A DNA stretch of 64,000 nucleotides, from the NCBI GenBank assembly GCA_025558095.1, contig JAIVFI010000007.1, forward strand, positions 310,001-374,000, in the 5' to 3' direction. The translations under genes and the position numbers were made by a program. Positions 1 through 13,754 of this stretch are shown one piece after another. The notes beneath the pieces were generated by a model. It was not told the origin of the DNA and did not search any database. It saw only the letters and a program-made list of their open reading frames with translations. The number at the start of each line of letters is the position of its first letter. Position 1 is the stretch's first letter. This DNA comes from Hyaloraphidium curvatum. Lineage: Eukaryota > Monoblepharomycota > Hyaloraphidiomycetes > Hyaloraphidiales > Hyaloraphidiaceae.

Positions 1-406
1 CTTGACTTTTGCCTCCTTCTCCTCCTTCGGCTTCTTCTCATCCTTGGACCCAACGTCGTCCTTCCATTTCCGCACAATGTCCTTGCACCGCTCCGATATG
101 GCCTCGTCCACGTCCGGGTTCTTCCGGAGCTTGTTCACAAAGGCCCCGATTTCCGTTTTCTGCGGCCCGGGGAGGCATTCGTGAACCGCGACGCGCTCTC
201 CGACCGCTGATCCGGACCTTGAGCAGATCGGCCGTGGCCTTGACCTCGGCCAGCCTGTCCAGGCAATCCTTGACAAGCTACAGAAGGCACGTCCCGTCAG
301 GCCGCGTGCGTCGGCCAGCCTCGGATCCTCCCACGTTCAGCTCCCCCGGGATGGCTTTCTCGATGTCCCGCTTGATCTGCTCGATGTCCTCCGGCGACAA
401 TGCCAT
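1..406 (-). CDS. TFIIS N-terminal (LW) domain protein, probably elongation factor TFIIS; 3' end outside the window
   Basis: Exons on the minus strand are 406-335, 277-218 and 159-1, separated by GT-AG introns of 57 nt (278-334) and 58 nt (160-217). Splicing joins MALSPEDIEQIKRDI, then KDCLDRLAEVKATADLLK, then KTEIGAFVNKLRKNPDVDE and a WKDDV segment. This is the helical-bundle TFIIS N-domain, recognisable by the LLKKTxIGxxVNKLRK core and the following xxKWK. The sequence then turns Lys/Glu-rich, like the linker of TFIIS, and leaves the window before any central domain or zinc ribbon. TFIIS stimulates transcript cleavage by backtracked RNA polymerase II, but the same N-domain occurs in elongin A, Med26 and IWS1, so naming it TFIIS is inference. 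Its ATG is 78 bp from the NAF1 ATG on the other strand. Confidence 0.75.
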
Positions 407-484
407 CGTGGACGCGTTCGGGAGGGCGGGAATGAAGGCAGCGGTCGGCGATCGGGGTCAACATCAAGACAACACATCCTCGCG

Positions 485-2500
485 ATGGACATTCTGCCCG
501 AAGGAGATGCTGGAGGGGCCAATGACAGCGTGCGGGAGGAGCAGATTGTTCCCATGGATGCCGCAGCGGAGGACATTGCCGCGCTCGAGGTGCACGATGA
601 ACAGATGGGAGGCCTAGAAGGGGCAGTTGGAGCACCGTTGCAACCCGGCCCACTTGAAGGCTCTTCGGACGAGAAGGCGGAGATAGCACGGTCTGAAGAG
701 GGACACGTGGAGGTCAGCACCTCGGTTGAAGCCCCGATGGAAGCTGCTGCCGCGGGAACGGACGAGTTTGTCATCTCTTCTTCTACCCGAGTGGTCCTCG
801 GCGCAGATGGTCTTGGCGGCGACGCTGGGGCCGAAGAAGGGTTCGTTTCGATAGCCGAGGACGACGAGGCGCCTGCTCCGTTGTTCGCTATCGACACGAC
901 GAAGGAGGAGACAAATCTAGCTCTGTCGTACCGCAAAGCTTCCGAGGAGGACGATCTTGTCGTGCAGCCTGAGCGACAGGGAACAGCCGACGTGGCGGAA
1001 GAGCCGCCAGCGTCTCCCTCGAGGAGTTCCAGCAGCGACTCTAGCTCAGAGTCGGAGTCTGAATCGGCGGGAGGAGGCGAGCCCGAGACGATGCCGGATT
1101 CAGACTACGATTCGCAAGCGGAAAGCAGCGACGATGACGAACTGCTCCCGTCCATCCGCATGACTCTCGAGGAGCGGGAAAAGCTGCTGGTTGCCATGGA
1201 GTCTATGGAAGAGGACGACGATGGCAGCGGCAAGCCCGTTGTCGGAGTTCCGTTCACAAAGAACGAGCTGCTGGTCGGTTTCAATCAACGTTATCGGGCT
1301 CCTTCTGTGCCTAACCGTTTGCTTCCTAGGATCTGCCGCCGGTGGAGCCTCTTCCGATCAAGGAGGTGCCGCCAGACATGTCTCTGGAAGAGATCGGCGC
1401 CGTCCACTCGATCGTCAAGGAGGTCGTGATAGTTGAAGCAAAAGTGTCCGGGGATTACCAAGTTCTGGACATGGACAGCGTGCTCTGCTTCGAAGACCGC
1501 GAGATCCTCGGGAAGGTTAGCCAGGCCCCAGCTTTTGCTCCGATCGAGTTTACATTCTCGACGTACCCAGGTTTTCGACACTTTTGGCCCCGTTGCGCGT
1601 CCCATGTACATGATTCGCTTCAACAGCGTCGAAGATGTCGACCTGGAGAAGGTGGTGGTCGGGAAGCCCGTGTTCTACGCCGCCGACATGGCGCATTTCG
1701 TCTTCACCAAGGCTCTGAAGGCCCAGAAGGGGTCGGACGCTTCCAACAAGTTCGACGAGGAGCCCGACGAGGACGAGCGCGAGTTTTCGGACGACGAGGA
1801 GGAGGCGGAGTACCGGAGGCAGCAGAAGGCAAAGAAGCGCGGCGGCAGCGCGGGCTCGCACCTGCAAAGGGACGATCAAAGACCCGCCGTGGAGGACGAT
1901 GCCGAGGGCATGCTTTCGCGGGGTGATCGTGGCGGGCGAGGCAGAGGTCGCGGCGGCAGGGGACGTGGATTCAACCCCGACCGAGGAGGGCGCCCGATCG
2001 CGCAGCCGAGGTCGCGCTTGGGCAACGGCTACCATCAGGGAGGGCAGGCGCAACCTGCTTACTACGGAGAGCAAGCTCATTCGGCGGGCCAGAGCTCCTG
2101 GCCGCAGCAGGGCGGTTGGCAGCAGGGACAGCAGAGCTACGGCGGGTCGCAGTACCCCAACCACCAGGAGGCGAATCCGGGTAGCGCGCTGCAGAACATT
2201 CTCTCCGCTGCCATGTTTCCTCAGCCCGGCCAAAGCTACCAGGGCTACGGGGGACAAGGGTCGGGCTACCAGCAACCATACTATGGACAGCAGTACTCCG
2301 GCGGCAATGGTGGATACTACGACCAGGCTTCTCAGTACGGCCAGCAGGGATATGGCGGCGAAGGCCAGTTCTACGGACCCGCGACTGGGCAGCAGAACCC
2401 ATTCATGTACGGAATGGAGGGTTATGGCCAGGGCGGGCAAGGCGGCGGCGGGGGTTCGTACCGCGGCGGGTATCGTGGAAGAGGGCGCGGTGGAACCTGA
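485..2500 (+). CDS. NAF1: H/ACA snoRNP assembly factor NAF1
   Basis: Exons are 485-1273, 1330-1515 and 1571-2500, giving about 634 aa; introns of 56 and 55 nt are GT-AG. The first 260 residues are acidic and Ser-rich. The Gar1/Naf1 core begins at the exon 2 start (DLPPVEPLPIKEVPP) and continues through GAVHSIVKEVVIVEAK, the VLDMDSVLCFEDREILGK strand pair and VFDTFGPVARPMYMIRF, the conserved Naf1 signature. After an acidic stretch and a basic patch comes an RGG/GRG-rich segment and then a long Gly/Gln/Tyr tail rich in GQ and YGG units, resembling low-complexity RNA-binding tails. In yeast and humans NAF1 chaperones Cbf5/dyskerin onto nascent H/ACA RNAs before GAR1 replaces it. The long GQY tail is unusually extended. 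Confidence 0.88.
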
Positions 2501-2634
2501 TAGGTTGGATCGTGATGAATGGATGACGCCTCAGAGGTCGCTGCACAGGGCGAGGGGAAAGGGGGGGAGAGGGAGTTCCACCCATCAACCCAAATCTCCG
2601 GTGACGCGTCGCCGGCGGCCCTCGTGCTGCCGAC

Positions 2635-5359
<2,725 letters not shown>

Positions 5360-5500
5360 TACGAGCGTAATGCACTGCAAACGTCAATGGATTGAAAAAG
5401 CAGATCTCCAGCTTGGGTATCGCAGGTCCAACATGGTAATGCTCTACACGATAGGAGCATCTGGCAGCCTTTCAATGGCATACTGCAGAACGCAAGTCAG

Positions 5501-6284
5501 TCACGAGGGAATCCGCTTACGAGCGAGCGAACCCACCCTGTGTCCCGCTATCGTCATGATCGGTATGCCCGGAAGCTTGCGTATCCGCCGCTTCAGGTCC
5601 TTGTCGCACGTCGCGACAATGTAGCATTTGTGCTGGGTGACGCGGTTCACGAGGCAATCATCGGCGTAGGTGCCCTTGTGGCTACACGGGAGCCGTTCGA
5701 AGCGGGGATCCCTGGCCATTTGCAGTGCGATCCGGTACTTGGGCCCGAGCTTCTCAAGTTCGGCTATTACGCACTCCGTGACACACGGTGTGCCTGGGGC
5801 GCTTGGATCAGCAACGACGACGTGCCTTGTGAACGAGTCGAACCTCACATTTGGCGAAAAGACAATCCAACATGGCCTTGTGCGGGTCCAGCTTGTTGGA
5901 AATCGAAAAATTGAGAAAATTGGTATCCACGAGAACCTGATACGGCGGCCCGAGCGCCGAGTTGTAGCGGAAGAACATAGAAGATGCCACTTGGGGCCTG
6001 TAGCGGGAACATGCCGACCGCGGGCGGTTCCAGGGGGCGACACTCCGTCAGGGCCGCTCGATACTCCTTCCAAAGGCCGAGCAACACGCACACATGTCGC
6101 ACGGCAGCCTCCTTCTCCTTCTTCTCCTTGTCATCCAGCTTCTTTTGGTTGGCCTTCAGACGGGCGTCGTTGGGGTTCAGCATGCGCTTGACCTCCGCAA
6201 ACTTCCGAGTCTTCTTCGCCTTGCCCTGTCGCTGGAGTTCAAGAGGCCGTCCAGGTCCAGACGGGCCAGCAAATCGCCCACCAT
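5501..6284 (-). CDS. FCF1: rRNA-processing PIN-domain protein FCF1 (UTP24)
   Basis: Exons on the minus strand are 6284-6282 (the ATG alone), 6225-6092, 5997-5849 and 5793-5501, about 192 aa, matching the roughly 190-aa FCF1 family. The joined N-terminus reads [19 protein letters not shown], exactly the family start, which is why the lone ATG exon is accepted. Next come [12 protein letters not shown], the PIN motif [10 protein letters not shown], the acidic [12 protein letters not shown] and the C-terminal [25 protein letters not shown] and [17 protein letters not shown]1 is the PIN endonuclease of the small-subunit processome that cuts pre-rRNA at A1/A2. The start lies 91 bp from the MAPR gene start, a probable shared promoter. 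Confidence 0.93.
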
Positions 6285-6375
6285 GTTGGCGCCTGTGTGA
6301 CCTTTGGTTGTTGGTGGCGGCAAGCCCTTGTCTTTCGACGGAAACGTTTCCGCGGGATCGGCGTGTCCCCCAACG

Positions 6376-7122
6376 ATGGCCGAGACCGATGGAGCCACGG
6401 CGGCCTCGCCATCGCTTTTGGATCAGCTCTTGTACTCTCCCGTGAAGTGAGCACGTCTTTGGAGCTTTGGCTGGCCGCAGTGGAACAACCCGCTCACCTT
6501 CACTCGCTCCAAGCTGGGTCCTCTGCCTGATCCTCGCGTACCTCCTCTACCACACCTTCCTCGCCCCGAAGAGACCACCGCCGCGCGTTTACGTCCGGCC
6601 GGAGCCCCTTCCGAAGAAGGAGTACACGCCGAAGGAGCTTGCCGAGTTCGACGGGAAGGAGGGGAAGCGGATCCTAATGGCGGTCAGCGGAAACATCTAC
6701 GATGTCACCCTTGGGCGCAACTTCTACGGCCCTGGTGCGGTTGTTGCACGCCGACGTGCTTTACTTGGTGCTGACACGGATCGGGCACAGAGGGACCGTA
6801 CGGCAACTTCGCCGGGCGGGACGCATCCCGCGGCCTCGCCAAGGGATCCTTTGACAGCGACCTTGTGCGGGATCCGTTCACCACGGAAGGGCTGGACGAT
6901 CTGTCGGACCTTACCGCCGACGAGGTCGAGGCGTTGCGGGAATGGGAAGGCCATTTTCATTACAAATATCATCATGCAGGGGTAAGGAGAAGTGTCGGTG
7001 CCTCCTGATTCTACTCGTCTCATCGTCCGTTGCTGCAGTGGCTCGTGGCCAGTGAGGCGGACAAGGGCAAAGTGCCGCGCGAGACAGACGGACAAAAGGA
7101 GGCGTCGGCAAAGTCGGATTAA
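6376..7122 (+). CDS. membrane-associated progesterone receptor component (Dap1/PGRMC-like haem protein)
   Basis: Exons 6376-6446, 6514-6734, 6791-6981 and 7039-7122 give about 188 aa. After a short lumenal N-terminus ([19 protein letters not shown]) there is one membrane segment ([16 protein letters not shown]). The cytochrome-b5-like MAPR domain follows, with [46 protein letters not shown] and the C-terminal [15 protein letters not shown]. The Tyr pair that ligates haem in PGRMC1 falls in the YDVT and [14 protein letters not shown] stretches. Fungal Dap1 and animal PGRMC1 bind haem and support P450 enzymes of sterol synthesis at the ER; this role is inferred from family. The stop lies 22 bp from the stop of the convergent TPR gene. 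Confidence 0.9.
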
Positions 7123-7144
7123 ATCCTTTGTAGCTTCAGTTACA

Positions 7145-8233
7145 TCACGGTCCTCCGCTCGTAACGTCCCCCTCCTTGGCCCACGTTGACCGGTATCGCT
7201 CAGGAATGCGGGCCAGAAGCGAGCCATCCGGAGTCGGCGCAAGCTCCTTCAGCAGTTCGACCAGATCACTTGCATCGGGCACCAACGGCTCCTCCTCCGA
7301 AATCGCCAGACGTTCCACGAGGGCCTCGACGGCGTCCGACTCGCGTTGGAGCGCGCGCAAGGCAAACGCCTGCCGAATGAAGCCCTTGGCCCACTGCGGA
7401 TTGAGAACAACAGCCTTGTCCGCGTCCTGGAGGGCCTCGTTGAGCCGCTTCGGGAACTTGACGTAGCATGCAGAGCGGTTCGAGAAGAAAACGGCCTTTT
7501 CGGCGGCCACGGCATCCTGATCGGGAAAGACTTTGAGGTCCTTCAGCACCGCCAACGCCTTCGTGTAGTGCTTGATGGCTTCGATATAGTCCTTCTTTTT
7601 GAAGGCCTCGTTACCCTTTGCCTTGAGATCCGCGCACTCGGTCCGTGCCCTAGCCTCGTCCTGGACGGGCTCCTTGTCCGACCCCGCCTCCTCCTCCTCG
7701 CCGACCGCGTCTTCGCGCCTTTCAAGCTCCCTGTCAATCCGCATCTCGTCCAACCATGCCGCGATCTCGCCAAAGACCGGCTGGAGGCGCCAGGCGAAGA
7801 AGATGGTTCCGGGGATCCGCGCGTCGCCCGCGCCAGGCATCGGGAAGCACATGGCCCTCTTGAGCGCCAGCACAACGTCCTTTGAGGTCGGCGGACCTTC
7901 CAAGGCCGAAGAGGTCAGAAGCTGGCACGTCGAAGTGTCTAACACGTTGACCACGGCCATCTTTGCCGCTTTCGAAGCGTCGGCCCACGACACGATCCAA
8001 ACTTCGCTGTCTGCACGTTTGAGGGTGGGCAACATCTCATCGAGCCGGGCATCCTGCTTCCGCTTCTGGTCTTCAAAATCGGCAAAGCCAGTCTTGAACT
8101 CGGCGCTCGACGCGATGAGGGCATTGATCCGGTCAAAGTCGTCCAGCGGCACATCGTCCGCAATATTGAACCGCCGTAGGAGAGCGCGGAGCATCTCATC
8201 GTTCTCCACTTTGTCCGGAAGATGGAGGTCCAT
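7145..8233 (-). CDS. TPR co-chaperone-like protein with an unidentified N-terminal domain
   Basis: Single exon, 362 aa. Three TPRs span about residues 200-305. All five carboxylate-clamp residues used by Hop, CNS1 and TTC4 to hold the EEVD tail of Hsp90/Hsp70 can be matched: Lys204 and Asn208 (LKAKGNEAF), Asn252 (SNRSACY), and Lys283 and Arg287 (WAKGFIRQAF). The roughly 190-residue N-terminal half is helical and acidic at its end and is not one I recognise. It contains WIVSWADASKAAKMAVVNVLD, which could be a small alpha/beta fold. A role in chaperone docking follows from the clamp; the client or cargo is unknown. Its ORF is intronless, unlike most neighbours. Confidence 0.8.
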   Translation of the reverse strand: MDLHLPDKVENDEMLRALLRRFNIADDVPLDDFDRINALIASSAEFKTGFADFEDQKRKQDARLDEMLPTLKRADSEVWIVSWADASKAAKMAVVNVLDTSTCQLLTSSALEGPPTSKDVVLALKRAMCFPMPGAGDARIPGTIFFAWRLQPVFGEIAAWLDEMRIDRELERREDAVGEEEEAGSDKEPVQDEARARTECADLKAKGNEAFKKKDYIEAIKHYTKALAVLKDLKVFPDQDAVAAEKAVFFSNRSACYVKFPKRLNEALQDADKAVVLNPQWAKGFIRQAFALRALQRESDAVEALVERLAISEEEPLVPDASDLVELLKELAPTPDGSLLARIPERYRSTWAKEGDVTSGGP

Positions 8234-9064
8234 ATTCTCAGCAAGGAGAGTGAAGAGAGGACGATGAACGAAGAAAGAGCGGAACAGTGACCGGGAGCGA
8301 GCAGGGAGGGGTCGATAGCCTCGGGTTCAGAGGACAGGAGCAGTTGGTTGGGAGCGGCGCGCTGCTTCCCGCCAGCGGCGTCCACGCCCCTCCCTCGAAT
8401 CCTGAACTCGGCACCTCGCAGCCCATGCTCGCAGAGTCGGGCCTAGACTATTTGACACAAAGAAGAAACGAAGCAAACTGCCTGGGCCCGTTGGGGCTGC
8501 GTGCGGCGCAGTTGCACGGCCTTGTTGCCGCCATCCCTCTTCATCGCCGCTTCTCCGTCGCCGCCATCACCTTCTTTTGCAAGTCTGTGATTGGGATCGA
8601 TGGTTGGGAATGGGATCGAGATCGAGATCGTGTGCTCACCTGGGGTCAATAGGGCAGGAGACCTCGGTGCCGTCTGGTCCCCGGCGCGGGGCAGACTCCA
8701 TCGCGGATTGTCACCTTTACTGTTTGGCACTCGCGATCCGCCTCACCCGGTTGGGGTTCGATCTCTAGCGGTGTGCATGTGGCTTGGCTGGCCACGTGGA
8801 CGACAGTCGAAACCGTATTCCTCGGTGTGTGACCCTTCGTCCGATTCGACACCTTGCCCGCGATCCGAGCCTCCGAGAACGATGTAGCCACTGCCCTCGC
8901 TTTCGATTTAGCTTCCGATTACTGTGCGGCAGACATCCGGGAGTTGGAGTTGCGGGGGGCTGGAGCGCTGTCCTTGCGCACCTTCCGCTGCCGCTCCCGA
9001 AGGACTCCCCCACAACTCCGCAAAACGGCCACCGGGTCCCAATACCAGGAAGCAAGCCGGCACC
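8234..9064. other. intergenic region between divergent TPR and ENA-type genes
   Basis: These 831 bp separate the two start codons and should hold both promoters. Open frames here are short, overlap on opposite strands and carry no recognisable motif. The only visible structure is a short GATCGA-like run near 8605-8630 and a GGTTCGA string near 8755 that does not belong to a foldable tRNA. Confidence 0.5.
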
Positions 9065-12000
9065 ATGGTGTCGGCGGCGGAGAAGAAGCGGCTCGCGGCC
9101 GTCGAGCGCCAGCGCGCGGCGGCGGCCGGGGTGCCCGCTCCGGTGTGGACTCTGCCGGGGGCCGACGTTGCGGGCTTCTGGAACTCGGGTGGGTTCGTCC
9201 GCGGCCTCGGGGCGGCCGCCGCTTCTAACCGCTCCCGCCCGCGGCACAGACATCGCAAAGGGCCTGGAGCACGCGGAGGCAGAGAAGCGCACGGAGCAGT
9301 GGGGGCACAATGAGCTGTTCGGAGACTCCGGCCCCTCGCTCCTCAAGATACTTGTCGGGAACATTGTCAACGCGATGAATCTCGTCCTCACCATCGCCAT
9401 GATCTTCAGTTTTGTGGTCAAGGACTACGTTGGTCTCCCCTTTGACCCCGGCCGCGTCCACGCGCTGATCTACGCTCCCTTGCCCAGCCCGTGGCCGTCT
9501 CGCTCATCATCGTGATGGTCATCAACTCCGCCGTCGGCTTCTATCAGGAGTACCGGGGCGAAAAGACAATGGAAGCGCTCAAGAGCATGTCGTCGCCGAC
9601 GGCTCGCGTCATGCGGCACCGCGAGGTCGACTCCATCCCGACGAGCCACGTCGTCCCCGGCGACATCGTATACCTTGAGGAGGGGGTAGGTGGCGCATCA
9701 CCAGAGTCGCATGCCGAATCGCTGACAGCCCGATGTCCAGGACATCTGCCCGGCTGACCTCAGGGTGCTCAGCGCCGTCAACCTCGAGATGGACGAAGCT
9801 CTCCTGACGGGCGAGTCCCTGCCCACCTCGAAGCGCGACGACCCGATTTCCGACCTAGAGTTGGGCGTCGGGGATCGCAAGAACATGTACTTTCTCGTCT
9901 TCGAGCGCGTGCAGAGGCCACCCTGACTTCCGCGACCTCTCCAGGTGCTTCATGAACACCATCGTGACCAAGGGCCGGGGACACGGCGTCGTTGTGGCCA
10001 CAGGCCTCTGCACCGAGATCGGCAAGATCGCGCAGAGCCTGACCCAGAGCCCCAAGGATGCCGGACCTCCGCCAGGCATGTCGCGGGCCGTCTGGTGGAT
10101 CTACGGCGTCCTCGGTTGGCGGAACAAGACTCCGCTGCAGGTGAGCCATAGCTACGTGCGTGGACCGGCGGCTTCGTGATGCATGCTCTCCAGGTCACCA
10201 TGGACAAGCTGATGTACGCGCTCCTGCTCGTCGCCATTATCCTCGGCCTCGTCGTCTTCGCCGTCAACGGCATGACCTTTTCCAGCGCGCTCCTCCTCTA
10301 CGCCGTGTCTGTCGGCGTCGCCATCCTTCCCGAGGGCCTCCCTGCGGTCGTTACGGTGACGATGTCCGTCGGCGTGGCGCGGATGGCCAAGCAGAAAGCA
10401 ATCGTGCGGCGGCTGAACGCCCTCGAGGCGCTGGGCCAGGTGACCAACATCTGCTCGGACAAGACGGGCACGCTTACCGAGGGCAAGATGGTGGTGACGC
10501 AGTACTGGGTCGGAGGCAAGGACCACTCGGTCGCCGGCAAGGGGCTGGTGCCGGAGGGCGAGATCATTCGCGAGGGGTCGGTGCAGACCAAGGAGGCGAT
10601 CAAGGAAGATGGGGCGCAGTGTGAGTCCCGGTGTGTCTTCTAGGCGCCGGCGGACGCCTGATGCACTTTTCAATCCCACAGACAAGCTCATGGTCGTCTG
10701 CAAGAAGTGCACCACCTGCGACCTTTTTGTCGACGACGAAACGGGTGCATGGAAGTCAACCGGGGACCCCACCGAGGTCGCCTTGGAGGTGTTAGCCCGC
10801 AAGGGCCTGGCGGAGGACGACGCCTTCGTCAAATCGCTGGAGTTCGTGGCGGAGCAGCCCTTCGACCCCACAATCAAGCGGATGACAGTCGTTTATCTTG
10901 ATCGCGCGAACAAGACGCTCCATTTCCTGTGCAAGGGGGCGCTCGAGAGGGTGCTCGAGGTCAGCAAGTCGTACCTCGACGTGGGCGCCGTCGAGAAGCC
11001 CGTTGATTCGAGTGAGTGGAGACCGCCGTCGGACAGCTGGCATGCGATAACGCGCCATGCCCTCGCTTCTGCTTTGTCGCAGGCTTCGGAGCTACTGCCG
11101 AGAACAAGATGCTGGAGATGGCCGGCGATGCCATGCGCGTGCTGGGCTTCGCTTACCGCACCGAGCGCGTTCCCGACGACGCGAACCTGTCCGATCTCGA
11201 GGATTTTGCCGCAGCGTCGGGAATGCAGGATCGCGAGAAGATGGAGAGGGACTTCGTGTTTCTCGGCGTGGTGGGAATGTACGACCCGCCGCGCAAGGAG
11301 ACTCGACCCGCGGTGCTCATCTGCCGCGATGCCGGCATTACCGTGCACATGGTGAGAGATTGCTTATGATCGCAAGGGGAGCCCGACCAGGATCGCGTCT
11401 TACCAGCAACGCTTCCAACCCCAGGCTACGGGCGATCATCCCAAGACCGCCGAGGCGATCGCCAAGCAGGTCGACATCATCGTTCCGGACGAGAAGAACC
11501 TCGTGCTCCCCGCGAGCAGGTTCGACAAGATGGATGACGCCGAGGTGGATGCGCTGCCTGCGCTCCCGAGCGTTCTCGCGCGGTGCTCCCCGCAAACCAA
11601 GGTCAAGATGGTGCAGGCACTCCACAGGCGCAACAAGTTCGTCGCCATGGTGGGTAGATTTTCGATTGGTCTACGTTCGGCCGCCTCACGTAGATTTGGC
11701 CAGACGGGTGATGGATCCAACGACGCCCCGGCAATCAAGATGTCGGATGTGGGCATTGCTATGGGCTTGGGCGGATCCGAGGTCACCAAGCAGGTCGCAG
11801 CCATCGTCTTGACTGACGGTAGGACGACGGTCCTGTAGCATGTCGCGCTCTGGCCGTGCTCATAGTGTCGCCTCGATCTAGACAACTTCGAGACGATCGT
11901 GAACGCCGTCGCCGAGGGCCGCCGGATCTTCGTCAACATCTCCAAATTCATCGTCCACCTCCTCTCGGGCAACGCGTCCGAGGTGTTGGCCCTCGTGTGC

Positions 12001-12985
12001 GGGCTCGCTTTCAAGGATCGCTTCGGCTACGCCATTTTCCCCATGTCGCCGATCCAGATTCTTTGGCTCAACATGGTCACCTCGAGCCCGATCGCGCTGG
12101 CCTTGGGTCAGGAGAGTGCGGACAAGGACATCATGCTGCGGCCCCCGCGGCAGAAGAACGAGGGTCTCTTCAGCAAGGAAGTGATGTGGGACACGTTCTA
12201 CTGTAGGTCTTCTGCCGATCGAACGCATGCGAGTGCTGGCTCATGCCCCGGCCTGCAGATGGGTTCATCATGGGCACCATGTCGCTCGGGGCCTTTATCG
12301 GGGTCCTGTATGCCGGCATCAACCCGAGCGACGTTGGAGACTGCAACCACGGCCTCACTGAAGACACGTGCATCCCCGTCTTCAAGGCACGCGGCACGGC
12401 CTTCACCATGCTCACGTTCTTCCTCCTCATCCATGGTTTCAACTGCCGCGATGTGCGCAAATCACTCTTTGTGGCCTTGCCTGCATCCAATCTAATAGCT
12501 TCTTCCTCGCCCCTAGGCCCGCCGCTCCATGTTCCGCATGCGGCTCCTGGAGAACAAGCTTCTCTTCTGGATCATTCTCGCTGCTGGAATCGCCACCATC
12601 GCTTCGATCTACATCCCGTTCGTCAACACTGCGTAGGGCCAGCAATTGCTTGCCGGTTTCGATGCGCTGACTCCACGTACTTCGCAGCGTCTTCATGCAG
12701 TACCCGATCACCTGGGAATGGGGCGTCATTGTCGGCGCTCAGTTCATCTTCTTCGCCCTCGCCGAGCTGTACAAGCTATGGAAACGCAAGGCAAAGTACT
12801 GGAACAGCCCTACCGACACGCCGACGGGGGTGCACCTTGGCGAAGGGGACGAGCCAACCCGCGAAGTCGAGGATGAAGGCTACGTGCAGTACAAGCTTCG
12901 CGAGGAGTCGTCGTCGAGCGTGGGAATGGAGATGCAGGAGGCCGGGCTGACCAAACTCGCCACGGCTGCCCCTGGTAACGCCTGA
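9065..12985 (+). CDS. type IID (ENA-like) P-type cation ATPase
   Basis: Fourteen exons: 9065-9188, 9250-9428, 9488-9685, 9741-9886, 9945-10140, 10194-10620, 10682-11011, 11083-11351, 11425-11649, 11704-11818, 11882-12202, 12259-12470, 12517-12632 and 12688-12985, about 1051 aa, close to ENA1. Landmarks are TGES at residues 190-193, the phosphorylated Asp370 in [14 protein letters not shown], and [18 protein letters not shown]. The N-terminal cation-ATPase motif ([21 protein letters not shown]), [19 protein letters not shown], the [14 protein letters not shown] run and the [19 protein letters not shown]-terminus match fungal IID pumps rather than SERCA. ENA pumps export Na+ and K+ at the plasma membrane; some relatives act in other membranes. 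Every intron is 46-73 nt, which makes the model well constrained by frame. Confidence 0.88.
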
Positions 12986-13110
12986 CAGGCCTAGACGACT
13001 TGGTCTTGGAACTCTTCTGAGCTCTGAACACGTGAGATCCTGCACCTGCTTTCAACACTAGATGCTTTCAACATTAGACTTCCAAACAAACGACCCGATT
13101 CACTTGAAAA

Positions 13111-13561
13111 CTACTCGGCTATGCAGTAGTACTTCCTTGTCGTCTCTAGCACGTCCCATCGTCCACTCCAGCCTTTGGGCAGCACGAAGCAGTCTCCCTT
13201 CCCAAACTCTGGGCAGATCACAGGCGATCGAGGTCAGGTATAGCTCCACTTCATCTAGCACACGGGGAGGCATCGCACCTTGCTCCCCGACGCCGTCCGT
13301 AGTGATCCTCACGCGCCCTTCCAGCAGGTATACACACTCCGTGTCCTGTCGGTTCTTGATGTGCCAACCCCCGGGCTGGCACTCCCAAATCCCCGCCTTC
13401 ACGCCATCCTGTCCGGCGTGAATCGGAATCGCAGAGGTCTGCGGGTTTCCCGTGTCGTATCCGGGACGCAGGCCGGTGGGAGGCAGCGGGCCTGCTACCG
13501 CGGATGCGGGGAGGGAGGAGAGCAGGATTGGGGAGCTGCCGGCGGAAGCTGCCGGGGACAT
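13111..13561 (-). CDS. small cupin protein (EutQ/DUF861-like cupin_3)
   Basis: Exons 13561-13279 and 13208-13111 on the minus strand, with a 70-nt intron, give 126 aa. A single conserved beta-barrel cupin is visible: IWECQPGGWHIKNRQDTE, CVYLLEGRVRITTDG, then FGKGDCFVLPKGWSGRWDVLE and a TRKYYCIAE end. The GGW, LLEGRVRIT and GDxFVLPKGWxGxWDV pattern is typical of the cupin_3 group found in bacteria, plants and fungi, usually 110-130 aa. The first 45 residues are Ala/Ser/Pro-rich and could be a transit peptide or disordered. The substrate is unknown. Confidence 0.8.
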
Positions 13562-13754
13562 GGCTGGGGAGCTCGAGACAGGAGCGTTGGCGACGACGAA
13601 TGGTTTGGAGCACGCGCTAGAGACACGTGGTGTTGGGAGACAGCGGGGACCTCGCTCCCGCCTACACTTCTCTCGCTCCCACCACGTTCCTTCGTTCGCA
13701 CCACGTTCACACTACCCTTGCCTTGCTCTTCCCGGCACCACCACACAACCCAGC

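Noticed and set aside
8690-8790. Possible tRNA because of a GGTTCGA string near 8755
   Set aside because: No matching acceptor stem, D arm or anticodon stem can be folded around it.
9065-12985. SERCA-type calcium pump
   Set aside because: The [23 protein letters not shown] and C-terminal blocks match type IID (ENA) pumps better.
13111-13280. Cupin reading straight through to a stop at 13100
   Set aside because: Unspliced, it loses the second half of the barrel; removing the 70-nt intron restores GDCFVLPKGWSGRWDV.
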